In this document: positions 49,250 to 62,354 of the stretch, in pieces
Numbering within the stretch: the stretch's first letter is position 1
How the letters are laid out: each line of letters starts with the position of its first letter
Source of the DNA: Nematostella vectensis
Taxonomy: Eukaryota; Cnidaria; Anthozoa; Actiniaria; Edwardsiidae
Direction: 5' to 3'
Assembly (NCBI RefSeq): GCF_932526225.1
Contig: NC_064043.1
Location: forward strand, 1,197,501-1,261,500
DNA length: 64,000 nucleotides
The notes under the pieces: model-generated
Seen by the model: the letters and a program-made list of their open reading frames with translations, nothing else
Database searches by the model: none
Told to the model about the DNA's origin: nothing
Program-made: the position numbers and the translations under genes

Positions 49250-52200
49250 AACAGTATAATTAAGTATCGATATTTAAAAAAAAAATAAAGAAAAAAAAAA
49301 TAGGCTATCAGCGGGAATCGAACCCGGGTCGCTGCGTTAGTAGTCAAGTGCCCTCGACGAAAGACTAACGTGGCATTGCTGAAGGGAATTGTAATGAAAA
49401 TTACGTTTAATACTATTGGTATCGTAAACTATCCCAAGCAAAGTCACCATCGGACTGGAGGTTACATTCGGGAAAAGCTTCAGGGTTACATTCGGGAATT
49501 TGTTTTACGAGTGTAACCTCCAAAAGGTTACAATCGATAATTTTTTTTCCGAATGTAAATTCCAAAAAGTAACATTAGGAAAAATAAAACAGTATACTCG
49601 GAAAAATAGGTATATCAATCTATCGAGCGCTATGCTCTATGTTAGAATCTACTTAATCAAGTTATCCAAGGAATCTAGTTAGTTCTTGGGTGCATAAAAT
49701 ATGTACAGGATCCTGAACAAAGCATGAGCACATCAAAGATGCTGAGAGTACATAAAAATGTCCCTATACCTTCTTTTTATGTCATGACACACCAAGAACA
49801 GTATAATTAAGTATCGATATTTAAAAAAAAATAAAGAAAAAAAAAGGCTATCAGCGGGAATCGAACCCGGGTCGCTGAGTTAGTAGTCAAGTGCCCGCAA
49901 CGAAAGACTAACGTGGCATTGCTGAAGGGAATTGTAATGAAAATTACTTTTAATACTATTGGTATTGTAAACTATCCCAAGAAAAGTCACCATCGGACTG
50001 GAGGTTACATACGGGAAAAGCTTCAGGGTTACATTCGGGAATTTGTTTTACGAGTGTAACCTCCAAAAGGTTACAATCGATAATTTTTTTTCCGAATGTA
50101 AATTCCAAAAAGTAACATTAGGAAAAATAAAACAGTATACTCGGAAAAAAAGGTATATCAATCTATCGAGCGCTATGCTCTATGTTAGAATCTACTTAAT
50201 CAAGTTATCCAAGGAATCTAGTTAGTTCTTGTGTGCATAAAATATGTACAGGATCCTGAACAAGGCATGAGCACATCAAAGATGCTGATAGTACATAAAA
50301 ATGTCCCTATACCATCTTTTTATGTCATGACACACCAAGAACAGTATAATTAAGTATCGATATTAAAAAAAAAAAAATAAAGAAAAAAAAATAGGCTATC
50401 AGCGGGAATCGAACCCGGGTCGCTGCGTTAGTAATCAAGTGCCTGCAACGAAAGACTAACGTGGCATTGCTGAAGGGAATTGTAATGAAAATTACGTTTA
50501 ATACTATTGGTATCGTAAACTATCCCAAGAAAAGTCACCATCGGACTGGAGGTTACAATCGGGAAAAGCTTCAGGGTTACATTCGGGAATGTGTTTTACG
50601 AGTGTAACCTCCAAAAGGTTACAATCGATAATTTTTTTTCCGAATGTAAATTCCAAAAAGTAACATTAGGAAAAATAAAACAGTATACTCGGAAAAAAAG
50701 GTATATCAATCTATCGAGCGCTATGCTCTATGTTAGAATCAACTTAATCAAGTTATCCAAGGAATATAGTTAGTTCTTGTGTGCATAAAATATGTACAGG
50801 ATCCTGAACAAAGCATGAGCACATCAAAGATGCTGAGAGTACATAAAAATGTCCCTATACCTTCTTTTTATGTCATGACACACCAAGAACAGTATAATTA
50901 AGTATCGATATTTAAAAAAAAATAAAGAAAAAAAGGCTATCAGCGGGAATCGAACCCGGGTCGCTGAGTTAGTAGTCAAGTGCCCGCAACGAAAGACTAA
51001 CGTGGCATTGCTGAAGGGAATTGTAATGAAAATTACTTTTAATACTATTGGTATCGTAAACTATCCCAAGCAAAGTCACCATTGGACTGGAGGTTACATT
51101 CGGGAAAAGCTTCAGGGTTACATTCGGGAATTTGTTTTACGAATGTAACCTCCAAAAGGTTACAATCGATAATTTTTTTTCCGAATGTAAATTCCAAAAA
51201 GTAACATTAGGAAAAATAAAACAGTATACTCGAAAAAAAGGTATATCAATCTATCGAGCGCTATGCTCTATGTTAGAATCTACTTAATCAAGTTATCCAA
51301 GGAATCTAGTTAGTTCTTGTGTGCATAAAATATGTACAGGATCCTGAACAAAGCATGAGCACATCAAAGATACTGAGATTACATAAAAATGTCCCTATAC
51401 CTTCTTTTTATGTCATGACACACCAAGAACAGTATAATTAAGTATCGATATTTAAAAAAAAAAAATAATAAAGAAAAAAAAAAAGGCTATCAGAGGGAAT
51501 TGAACCCGGGTAGCTGCGTTAGTAGTCAAGTGCCCGCAACGAAAGACTAACGTGGCATTGCTGAAGGGAATTGTAATGAAAATTACTTTTAATACTATTG
51601 GTATCGTAAACTATCCCAAGCAAAGTCGCCATCGGACTGGAGGTTACATTCGGGAAAAGCTTCAGGGTTACATTCGGGAATTTGTTTTACGAGTGTAACC
51701 TCCAAAAGGTTACAATCGATAATTTTTTTTCCGAATGTAAATTCCAAAAAGTAACATTAGGAAAAATAAAACAGTATACTCGGAAAAAAAGGTATATCAA
51801 TCTATCGAGCGCTATGCTCTATGTTAGAATCTACTTAATCAAGTTATCCAAGGAATCTAGTTAGTTCTTGTGTGCATAAAATATGTACAGGATCCTGAAC
51901 AAAGCATGAGCACATCAAAGATGCTGAGAGTACATAAAAATGTCCCTATACCTTCTTTTTATGTCATGACACACCAAGAACAGTATAATTAAGTATCGAT
52001 ATTTAAAAAAAAAAAATAAAGAAAAAAAATAGGCTATCAGCGGGAATCGAACCCGGGTCGCTGCGTTAGTAGTCAAGTGCCCGCAACGAAAGACTAACGT
52101 GGCATTGCTGAAGGGGATTGTAATGAAAATTACTTTTAATACTATTGGTATCATAAACTATCCCAGGCAAAGTCACCATTGGACTGGAGGTTACATTCGG

Positions 52201-55200
52201 GAAAAGTTTCAGGGTTACATTCGGGAATTTGTTTTACGAGTGTAACCTCAAAAAGGTTAAAATCGATAATTTTTTTCCGAATGTAAATTCCAAAAAGTAA
52301 CATTAGGAAAAAAAGAACAGTATACTCGGAAAAAAAGGTATATCAATCTATCGAGCGCTATGCTCTATGTTAGAATCTACTTAATCAAGTTATCCAAGGA
52401 ATCTAGTTAGTTCTTGTGTGCATAAAATATGTACAGGATCCTGAACAAAGCATGAGAACATCAAAGATGCTGAGAGTACATAAAAATGACCATATACCTT
52501 CTTTTTATGTCATGACACACCAAGAACAGTATAATTAAGTATCGATATTTAAAAAAAAAAATAAAGAAAAAAAAATAGGCTCTCAGCGGGAATCGAACCC
52601 GGGTAGCTGCGTTAGTAGTCAAGTGCCCGCAACGAAAGACTAACGTGGCATTGCTGAAGGGAATTGTAATGAAAATTACGTTTAATACTATTGGTATCGT
52701 AAACTATCCCAAGAAAAGTCACCATCGGACTGGAGGTTACATTCGGGAAAAGCTTCAGGGTTACATTCGGGAATTTGTTTTACGAGTGTAACCTCCAAAA
52801 GGTTACAATCGATAATTTTTTTTCCGAATGTAAATTCCAAAAAGTAACATTAGGAAAAATAAAACCGTATACTCGGAAAAAAAGGTATATCAATCTATCG
52901 AGCGCTATGCTCTATGTTAGAATCTACTTAATCAAGTTATCCAAGGAATCTAGTTAGTTCTTGGGTGCAGAAAATATGTACAGGATCCTGAACAAAGCAT
53001 GAGCACATCAAAGATGCTGAAAGTACATAAAAATGTCCCTATACCTTCTTTTTATGTCATGACACACCAAGAACAGTATAATTAAGTATCGATATTTTTA
53101 AAAAAAAAATAAAGAAAAAAAAAAGGCTATCAGCGGGAATCGAACCCGGGTCGCTGCGTTAGGAGTCAAGTGCCCGCAACGAAAGACTAACGTGGCATTG
53201 CTGAAGGGAATTGTAATGAAAATTACTTTTAAAACTATTGGTATCGTAAACTATCCCAAGCAAAGTCACCATCGGACTGGAGGTTAAATTCGGGAAAAGC
53301 TTCAGGGTTACATTCGGGAATGTGTTTTACGAGTGTAACCTCCAAAAGGTTACAATCGATAATTTTTTTTCCGAATGTAAATTCCAAAAAGTAACATTAG
53401 GAAAAATAAAACAGTATACTCGGAAAAAAAGGTATATCAATCTATCGAGCGCTATGCTCTATGTTAGAATCTACTTAATCAAGTTATCCAAGGAATCTAG
53501 TTAGTTCTTGTGTGCATAAAATATGTACAGGATCCTGAACAAAGCATGAGCACATCAAAGATGCTGAGAGTACATAAAAATGACCATATACCTTCTTTTT
53601 ATGTCATGACACACCAAGAACAGTATAATTAAGTATCGATATTTTAAAAAAAAAATAAAGAATAAAAAAAGGCTATCAGCGGAAATCGAACCCGGGTCGC
53701 TGCGTTAGGAGTCAAGTGCCCGCAACGAAAGACTAACGTGGCATTGCTGAAGGGAATTGTAATGAAAATTACGTTTAATACTATTGGTATCGTAAACTAT
53801 CCCAAGAAAAGTCACCATCGGACTGGAGGTTACATTCGGGAAAAGCTTCAGGGTTACATTCGGGAATTTGTTTTACGAGTGTAACTTCCAAAAGGTTACA
53901 ATCGATAATTTTTTTTCCGAATGTAAATTCCAAAAAGTAACATTAGGAAAAATAAAACAGTATACTCGGAAAAAAAGGTATATCAATCTATCGAGCGCTA
54001 TGCTCTATGTTAGAAACTACTTAATCAAGTTATCCAAGGAATCTAGTTAGTTCTTGGGTGCATAAAATATGTACAGGATCCTGAACAAAGCATGAGCACA
54101 TCAAAGATGCTGAAAGTACATAAAAATGTCCCTATACCTTCTTTTTATGTCATGACACACCAAGAACAGTATAATTAAGTATCGATATTAAAAAAAAATA
54201 AAGAAAAAAAAATAGTCTATCAGCGGGAATCGAACCCGGGTCGCTGCGTTAGTAGTCAAGTGCCCGCAACGAAAGACTAACGTGGCATTGCTGAAGGGGA
54301 TTGTAATGAAAATTACTTTTAATACTATTGGTATCATAAACTATCCCAAGCAAAGTCACCATTGGACTTGAGGTTACATTCGGGAAAAGTTTCAGTGTTA
54401 CATTCGGGAATTTGTTTTACGAGTGTAACCTCCAAAAGGTTAAAATCGATAATTTTTTTTCCGAATGTAAATTCCAAAAAGTAACATTAGGAAAAATAAA
54501 ACAGTATACTCGGAAAAAAAGGTATATCAATCTATCGAGCGCTATGCTCTATGTTAGAATCTACTTAATCAAGTTATCCAAGGAATCTAGTTAGTTCTTG
54601 GGTGCAGAAAATATGTACAGGATCCTGAACAAAGCATGAGCACATCAAAGATGCTGAAAGTACATAAAAATGTCCCTATACCTTCTTTTTATGTCATGAC
54701 ACACCAAGAACAGTATAATTAAGTATCGATATTTTTAAAAAAAAAATAAAGAAAAAAAAAAGGCTATCAGCGGGAATCGAACCCGGGTCGCTGCGTTAGG
54801 AGTCAAGTGCCCGCAACGAAAGACTAACGTGGCATTGCTGAAGGGAATTGTAATGAAAATTACTTTTAATACTATTGGTATCGTAAACTATCCCAAGCAA
54901 AGTCACCATCGGACTGGAGGTTACATTCGGGAAAAGCTTCAGGGTTACATTCGGGAATTTGTTTTACGAGTGTAACCTCCAAAAGGTTACAATCGATAAT
55001 TTTTTTTCCGAATGTAAATTCCAAAAAGTAACATTATGAAAAATAAAACAGTATACTCGGAAAAAAAGGTATATCAATCTATCGAGCGCTATGCTCTATG
55101 TTAGAATCTACTTAATCAAGTTATCCAAGGAATCTAGTTAGTTCTTGTGTGCATAAAATATGTACAGGATCCTGAACAAAGCATGAGAACATCAAAGATG

Positions 55201-55800
55201 CTGAGAGTACATAAAAATGACCATATACCTTCTTTTTATGTCATGACACACCAAGAACAGTATAATTAAGTATCGATATTTTAAAAAAAAAAATAAAGAA
55301 AAAAAAAGGCTATCAGCGGGAATCGAACCCGGGTCGCTGCGTTAGGAGTCAAGTGCCCGCAACGAAAGACTAACGTGGCATTGCTGAAGGGAATTGTAAT
55401 GAAAATTACTTTTAATACTATTGGTATCGTAAACTATCCCAAGCAAAGTCACCATCGGACTGGAGGTTACATTCGGGAAAAGCTTCAGGGTTACATTCGG
55501 GAATTTGTTTTACGAGTGTAACCTCCAAAAGGTTACAATCGATATTTTTTTTCCGAATGTAAATTCCAAAAAGTAACATTAGGAAAAATAAAACAGTATA
55601 CTCGGAAAAAAAGGTATATCAATCTATCGAGCGCTATGCTCTATGTTAGAATCTACTTAATCAAGTTATCCAAGGAATCTAGTTAGTTCTTGGGTGCATA
55701 AAATATGTACAGGATCCTGAACAAAGCATGAGCACATCAAAGATGCTGAGAGTACATAAAAATGTCCCTATACCTTCTTTTTATGTCATGACACACCAAG
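49250..55800. repeat. Satellite units 83-94 between the two A-J blocks
   Basis: Twelve regular units with fewer shared marker sets. Local repeats are visible: 'gctgagttag' in units 84 and 86 (49797 and 50888), and 'gggtgcagaaaat' with 'gctgaaagtac' in units 89 and 92 (52525 and 54165). No gene or insertion is seen. Confidence 0.85.
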
Positions 55801-57435
55801 AACAGTATAATTAAGTATCGATATTAAAAAAAAATAAAGAAAAAAAAAATAGTCTATCAGCGGGAATCGAACCCGGGTCGCTGCGTTAGTAGTCAAGTGC
55901 CCGCAACGAAAGACTAACGTGGCATTGCTGAAGGGAATTGTAATGAAAATTACTTTTAATACTATTGGTATCGTAAACTATCCCAAGCAAAGTCACCATC
56001 GGACTGGAGGTTACATTCGGGAAAAGCTTCAGGGTTACATTCGGGAATTTGTTTTACGAGTGTAACCTCCAAAAGGTTACAATCGATAATTTTTTTTTCC
56101 GAATGTAAATTCCAAAAAGTAACATTAGGAAAAATAAAACAGTATACTCGGAAAAAAAGGTATATCAATCTATCGAGCGCTATGCTCTATGTTAGAATCT
56201 ACTTAATCAAGTTATCCAAGGATTCTAGTTAGTTCTTGTGTGCATAAAACTGTACAGGATCCTGAACAAAGCATGAGCACATCAAAGATGCTGAGAGTAC
56301 ATAAAAATGTCCCTATACCTTCTTTTTATGTCATGACAAACCAAGAAAAGTATAATTAAGTATCGATATTTAAAAAAAAAATAAAGAAAAAAAAATTGGC
56401 TATCAGCGGGAATCGAACCCGGGTCGCTGCGTTAGTAGTCAAGTGCCCGCAACGAAAGACTAACGTGGCATTGCTGAAGGGAATTGTAATGAAAATTACG
56501 TTTAATACTATTGGTATCGTAAACTATCCCAAGAAAAGTCACCATCGGACTGGAGGTTACATTCGGGAAAAGCTTCAGGGTTACATTCGGGAATTTGTTT
56601 TACGAGTGTACCCTCCAAAAGGTTACAATCGATAATTTTTTTTCCGAATGTAAATTCCAAAAAGTAACATTAGGAAAAATAAAACAGTATACTCGGAAAA
56701 AAAGGTATATCAATCTATCGAGCGCTATGCTCTATGTTAGAATCTACTTAATCAAGTTATCCAAGGAATCTAGTTAGTTCTTGGGTGCATAAAATATGTA
56801 CAGGATCCTGAACAAAGCATGAGCACATCAAAGATGCTGAGAGTACATAAAAATGTCCCTATACCTTCTTTTTATGTCATGACACACCAAGAACAGTATA
56901 ATTAAGTATCGATATTAAAAAAAAATAAAGAAAAAAAAATAGGCTATCAGCGGGAATCGAACCCGGGTCGCTGCGTTAGTAGTCAAGTGCCCGCAACGAA
57001 AGACTAACGTGGCATTGCTGAAGGGAATTGTAATGAAAATTACGTTTAATACTATTGGTATCGTAAACTATCCCAAGAAAAGTCACCATCGGACTGGAGG
57101 TTACATTCGGGAAAAGCTTCAGGGTTACATTCGGGAATTTGTTTTACGAGTGTAACCTCCAAAAGGTTACAATCGATAATTTTTTTTCCGAATGTAAATT
57201 CCAAAAAGTAACATTAGGAAAAATAAAACAGTATACTCGGAAAAAAAGGTATATCAATCTATCGAGCGCTATGCTCTATGTTAGAATCTACTTAATCAGG
57301 TTATCCAAGGAATCTAGTTAGTTATTGTGTGCATAAAATATGTACAGGATCCTGAACAAAGCATGAGCACATCAAAGATGCTGAGAGTACATAAAAATGT
57401 CCCTATACCTTCTTTTTATGTCATGACACACCAAG

Positions 57436-57981
57436 AACAGTATAATTAAGTATCGATATTTAACAAACAAATAAAGAAAAAAAATAGGCTATCAGCGGGA
57501 ATCGAACCCGGGTCGCTGCGTTAGTAGTCAAGTGCCCGCAACGAAAGACTAACGTGGCATTGCTGAAGGGAATTGTAATGAAAATTACGTCTAATACTAT
57601 TGGTATCGTAAACTATCCCAAGAAAAGTCACCATCGGACTGGAGGTTACATTCGGGAAAAGCTTCAGGGTTACATTCGGGAATTTGTTTTACGAGTGTAA
57701 CCTCCAAAAGGTTACAATCGATAATTTTTTTTTCCGAATGTAAATTCCAAAAAGTAACATTAGGAAAAATCAAACAGTATACTCGGAAAAAAAGGTATAT
57801 CAATCTATCGAGCGCTATGCTCTATGTTAGAATCTACTTAATCAAGTTATCCAAGGAATCTAGTTAGTTCTTGTGTGCATAAAATATGTACAGGATCCTG
57901 AACAAAGCATGAGCACATCAAAGATACTGAGAGTACATAAAAATTACCTTATACCTTCTTTTTATGTCATGACACAACAAG
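57436..57981. repeat. Chimeric monomer 98 (class E head, class C tail)
   Basis: The head has 'aacaaacaaataaag', 'acgtctaat' and 'aaatcaaacag' (class E). The tail has 'agatactgag', 'aattaccttatacc' and 'cacaacaag' (class C, as at 45361-45419). The next unit is class D, as after a true C unit, so the block re-enters the C-D-E order here. Confidence 0.82.
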
Positions 57982-60900
57982 AACAGTATAATTAAGTATC
58001 GATATTTAAAAAAAAAAATAAAGAAAAAAAAATAGGCTATCAGCGGGAATCGAACCCGGGTCGCTGCGTTAGTAGTCAAGTGCCCGCAACGAAAGACTAA
58101 CGTGGCATTGCTGAAGGGAATTGTAATGAAAATTACGTTTAATACTATTGGTATCGTAAACTATCCCAAGAAAAGTCACCATCGGACTGGAGGTTACATT
58201 CGGGAAAAGCTTCAGGGTTACATTCGGGAATTTGTTTTACGAGTGTAACCTCCAAAAGGTTACAATCGATAATTTTTTTTCCGAATGTAAATTCCAAAAA
58301 GTAACATTAGGAAAAATAAAACAGTATACTCGGAAAAAAAGGTATATCAATCTATCGAGCGCTATGCTCTATGTTAGAATCTACTTAATCAGGTTATCCA
58401 AGGAATCTAGTTAGTTATTGTGTGCATAAAATATGTACAGGATCCTGAACAAAGCATGAGCACATCAAAGATGCTGAGAGTACATAAAAATGTCCCTATA
58501 CCTTCTTTTTATGTCATGACACACCAAGAACAGTATAATTAAGTATCGATATTTAACAAACAAATAAAGAAAAAAAATAGGCTATCAGCGGGAATCGAAC
58601 CCGGGTCGCTGCGTTAGTAGTCAAGTGCCCGCAACGAAAGACTAACGTGGCATTGCTGAAGGGAATTGTAATGAAAATTACGTCTAATACTATTGGTATC
58701 GTAAACTATCCCAAGAAAAGTCACCATCGGACTGGAGGTTACATTCGGGAAAAGCTACAGGGTTACATTCGGGAATTTGTTTTACGAGTGTAACCTCCAA
58801 AAGGTTACAATCGATAATTTTTTTTTCCGAATGTAAATTCCAAAAAGTAACATTAGGAAAAATCAAACAGTATACTCGGAAAAAAAGGTATATCAATCTA
58901 TCGAGCGCTATGCTCTATGTTAGAATCTACTTAATCAAGTTATCCAAGGAATCTAGTTAGTTCTTGTGTGCATAAAAAATGTACAGGATCCTGAACAAAG
59001 CATGAGCACATCAAAGATGCTGAGATTACATAAAAATGTCCCTATACCTTCTTTTTATGTCATGACACACCAAGAACAGTATAATTAAGTATCGATATTT
59101 AAAAAAAAATAAAGAAAAAAAAATAGGCTATCAGCGGGAATCGAACCCGGGTAGCTGCGTTAGTAGTCAAGTGCCCGCAACGAAAGACTAACGTGGCATT
59201 GCTGAAGGGAATTGTAATGAAAATTACTTTTAATACTATTGGTATCGTAAACTATCCCAAACAAAGTCACCATCGGACTGGAGGTTACATTCGGGAAAAG
59301 CTTCAGGGTTACATTCGGGAATTTGTTTTACGAGTGTAACCTCCAAAAGGTTACAATCGATATTTTTTTTCCGAATGTAAATTCCAAAAAAGTAACATTA
59401 GGAAAAATAAAACAGTATACTCGGAAAAAAAGGTATATCAATCTATCGAGCGCTATGCTCTATGTTAGAATCTACTTAATCAAGTTATCCAAGGAATCTA
59501 GTTAGTTCTTGTGTGCATAAAATATGTACAGGATCCTGAACAAAGCATGAGCACATCAAAGATGCTGAGAGTACATAAAAATGTCCCTATACCTTCTTTT
59601 TATGTCATGACACACCAAGAACAGTATAATTAAGTATCGATATTTAAAAAAAAAAATAAAGAAAAAAAAAATAGGCTATCAGCGGTAATCGAACCCGGGT
59701 CGCTGCGTTAGTAGTCAAGTGCCCGCAACGAAAGACTAACGTGGCATTGCTGAAGGGAATTGTAATGAAAATTACGTCTAATACTATTGGTATCGTAAAC
59801 TATCCCAAGAAAAGTCACCATCGGACTGGAGGTTACATTCGGGAAAAGCTTCAGGGTTACATTCGGGAATTTGTTTTACGAGTGTAACCTCCAAAAGGTT
59901 ACAATCGATAATTTTTTTTCCGAATGTAAATTCCAAAAAGTAACATTAGGAAAAATCAAACAGTATACTCGGAAAAAAAGGTATATCAATCTATCGAGCG
60001 CTATGCTCTATGTTAGAATCTACTTAATCAAGTTATCCAAGGAATCTAGTTAGTTCTTGTGTGCATAAAAAATGTACAGGATCCTGAACAAAGCATGAGC
60101 ACATCAAAGATGCTGAGATTACATAAAAATGTCCCTATACCTTCTTTTTATGTCATGACACACCAAGAACAGTATAATTAAGTATCGATATTTAAAAAAA
60201 AATAAAGAAAAAAAAATAGGCTATCAGCGGGAATCGAACCCGGGTAGCTGCGTTAGTAGTCAAGTGCCCGCAACGAAAGACTAACGTGGCATTGCTGAAG
60301 GGAATTGTAATGAAAATTACTTTTAATACTATTGGTATCGTAAACTATCCCAAACAAAGTCACCATCGGACTGGAGGTTACATTCGGGAAAAGCTTCAGG
60401 GTTACATTCGGGAATTTGTTTTACGAGTGTAACCTCCAAAAGGTTACAATCGATATTTTTTTTCCGAATGTAAATTCCAAAAAAGTAACATTAGGAAAAA
60501 TAAAACAGTATACTCGGAAAAAAAGGTATATCAATCTATCGAGCGCTATGCTCTATGTTAGAATCTACTTAATCAAGTTATCCAAGGAATCTAGTTAGTT
60601 CTTGTGTGCATAAAATATGTACAGGATCCTGAACAAAGCATGAGCACATCAAAGATGCTGAGAGTACATAAAAATGTCCCTATACCTTCTTTTTATGTCA
60701 TGAAACACCAAGAACAGTATAATTAAGTATCGATATTTAAAAAAAAAAATAAAGAAAAAAAAAATAGGCTATCAGCGGTAATCGAGCCCGGGTCGCTGCG
60801 TTAGTAGTCAAGTGCCCGCAACGAAAGACTAACGTGGCATTGCTGAAGGGAATTGTAATGAAAATTACTTTTAATACTATTGGTATCGTAAACTATCCCA

Positions 60901-61261
60901 AGCAAAGTCACCATTGGACTGGAGGTTACATTCGGGAAAAGCTTCAGGGTTACATTCGGGAATTTGTTTTACGAGTGTAACCTCCAAAAGGTTACAATCG
61001 GTAATTTTTTTTTCCGAATGTAAATTCCAAAAAGTAACATTAGGAAAAATAAAACAGTATACTCGGAAAAAAAGGTATATCACTCTATCGAGCGCTATGC
61101 TCTATGTTAGAATCTACTTAATCAAGTTATCCAAGGAATCTAGTTAGTTCTTGTGTGCATAAAATATGTACAGGATCCTGAACCAAGCATGAGCACATCA
61201 AAGATGCTGAGAGTACATAAAAATGTCCCTATACCTTCTTTTTATGTCATGACACACCAAG

Positions 61262-62354
61262 AACAGTATAATTAAGTATCGATATTTAAAAAAAAAAAAT
61301 AAAGAAAAAAAAATAGGCTATCAGCGGGAATCGAACCCGGGTAGCTGCGTTAGTAGTCAAGTGCCCGCAAGGAAAGACTAACGTGGCATTGCTGAAGGGA
61401 ATTGTAATGAAAATTACGTTTAATACTATTGGTATCGTAAACTATCCCAAGAAAAGTCACCATCGGACTGGAGGTTACATTCGGGAAAAGCTTCAGGGTT
61501 ACATTCGGGAATTTGTTTTACGAGTGTAACCTCCAAAAGGTTACAATCGATAATTTTTTTTCCGAATGTAAATTCCAAAAAGTAACATTAGGAAAAATAA
61601 AACAGTATACTCGGAAAAAAAGGTATATCAATCTATCGAGCGCTATGCTCTATGTTAGAATCTACTTAATCAGGTTATCCAAGGAATCTAGTTAGTTATT
61701 GTGTGCATAAAATATGTACAGGATCCTGAACAAAGCATGAGCACATCAAAGATGCTGAGAGTACATAAAAATGTCCCTATACCTTCTTTTTATGTCATGA
61801 CACACCAAGAACAGTATAATTAAGTATCGATATTTAACAAACAAATAAAGAAAAAAAATAGGCTATCAGCGGGAATCGAACCCGGGTCGCTGCGTTAGTA
61901 GTCAAGTGCCCGCAACGAAAGACTAACGTGGCATTGCTGAAGGGAATTGTAATGAAAATTACGTCTAATACTATTGGTATCGTAAACTATCCCAAGAAAA
62001 GTCACCATCGGACTGGAGGTTACATTCGGGAAAAGCTTCAGGGTTACATTCGGGAATTGGTTTTACGAGTGTAACCTCCAAAAGGTTACAATCGATAATT
62101 TTTTTTCCGAATGTAAATTCCAAAAAGTAACATTAGGAAAAATCAAACAGTATACTCGGAAAAAAAGGTATATCAATCTATCGAGCGCTATGCTCTATGT
62201 TAGAATCTACTTAATCAAGTTATCCAAGGAATCTAGTTAGTTCTTGGGTGCATAAAATATGTACAGGATCCTGAACAAAGCATGAGCACATCAAAGATGC
62301 TGAGAGTACATAAAAATGTCCCTATACCTTCTTTTTATGTCATGACACACCAAG
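61262..62354. repeat. Chimeric monomers 105 and 106
   Basis: Unit 105 (61262-61809) starts as class J ('gcaaggaaag') and ends as class D ('caggttatcc', 'ttattgtg'). Unit 106 (61810-62354) starts as class E ('acgtctaat') and ends with 'ttcttgggtgcataaaatatg' like unit 94, then class A follows at 62355. Two in-register switches in two neighbouring units close the 12-monomer block. Confidence 0.8.

Larger units (their letters stand above)
55801..62354. repeat. Higher-order block A-J, rearranged copy (units 95-106)
   Basis: The class order is A, B, C/D chimera, E/C chimera, D, E, F, G, F, I, J/D chimera, and a last chimera of E with the tail type seen in unit 94. A-B lies 12,015 bp after the first A-B. 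F-G lies 12,562 bp after the first F-G. The extra D-E pair accounts for the shift between the two offsets. Confidence 0.82.
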
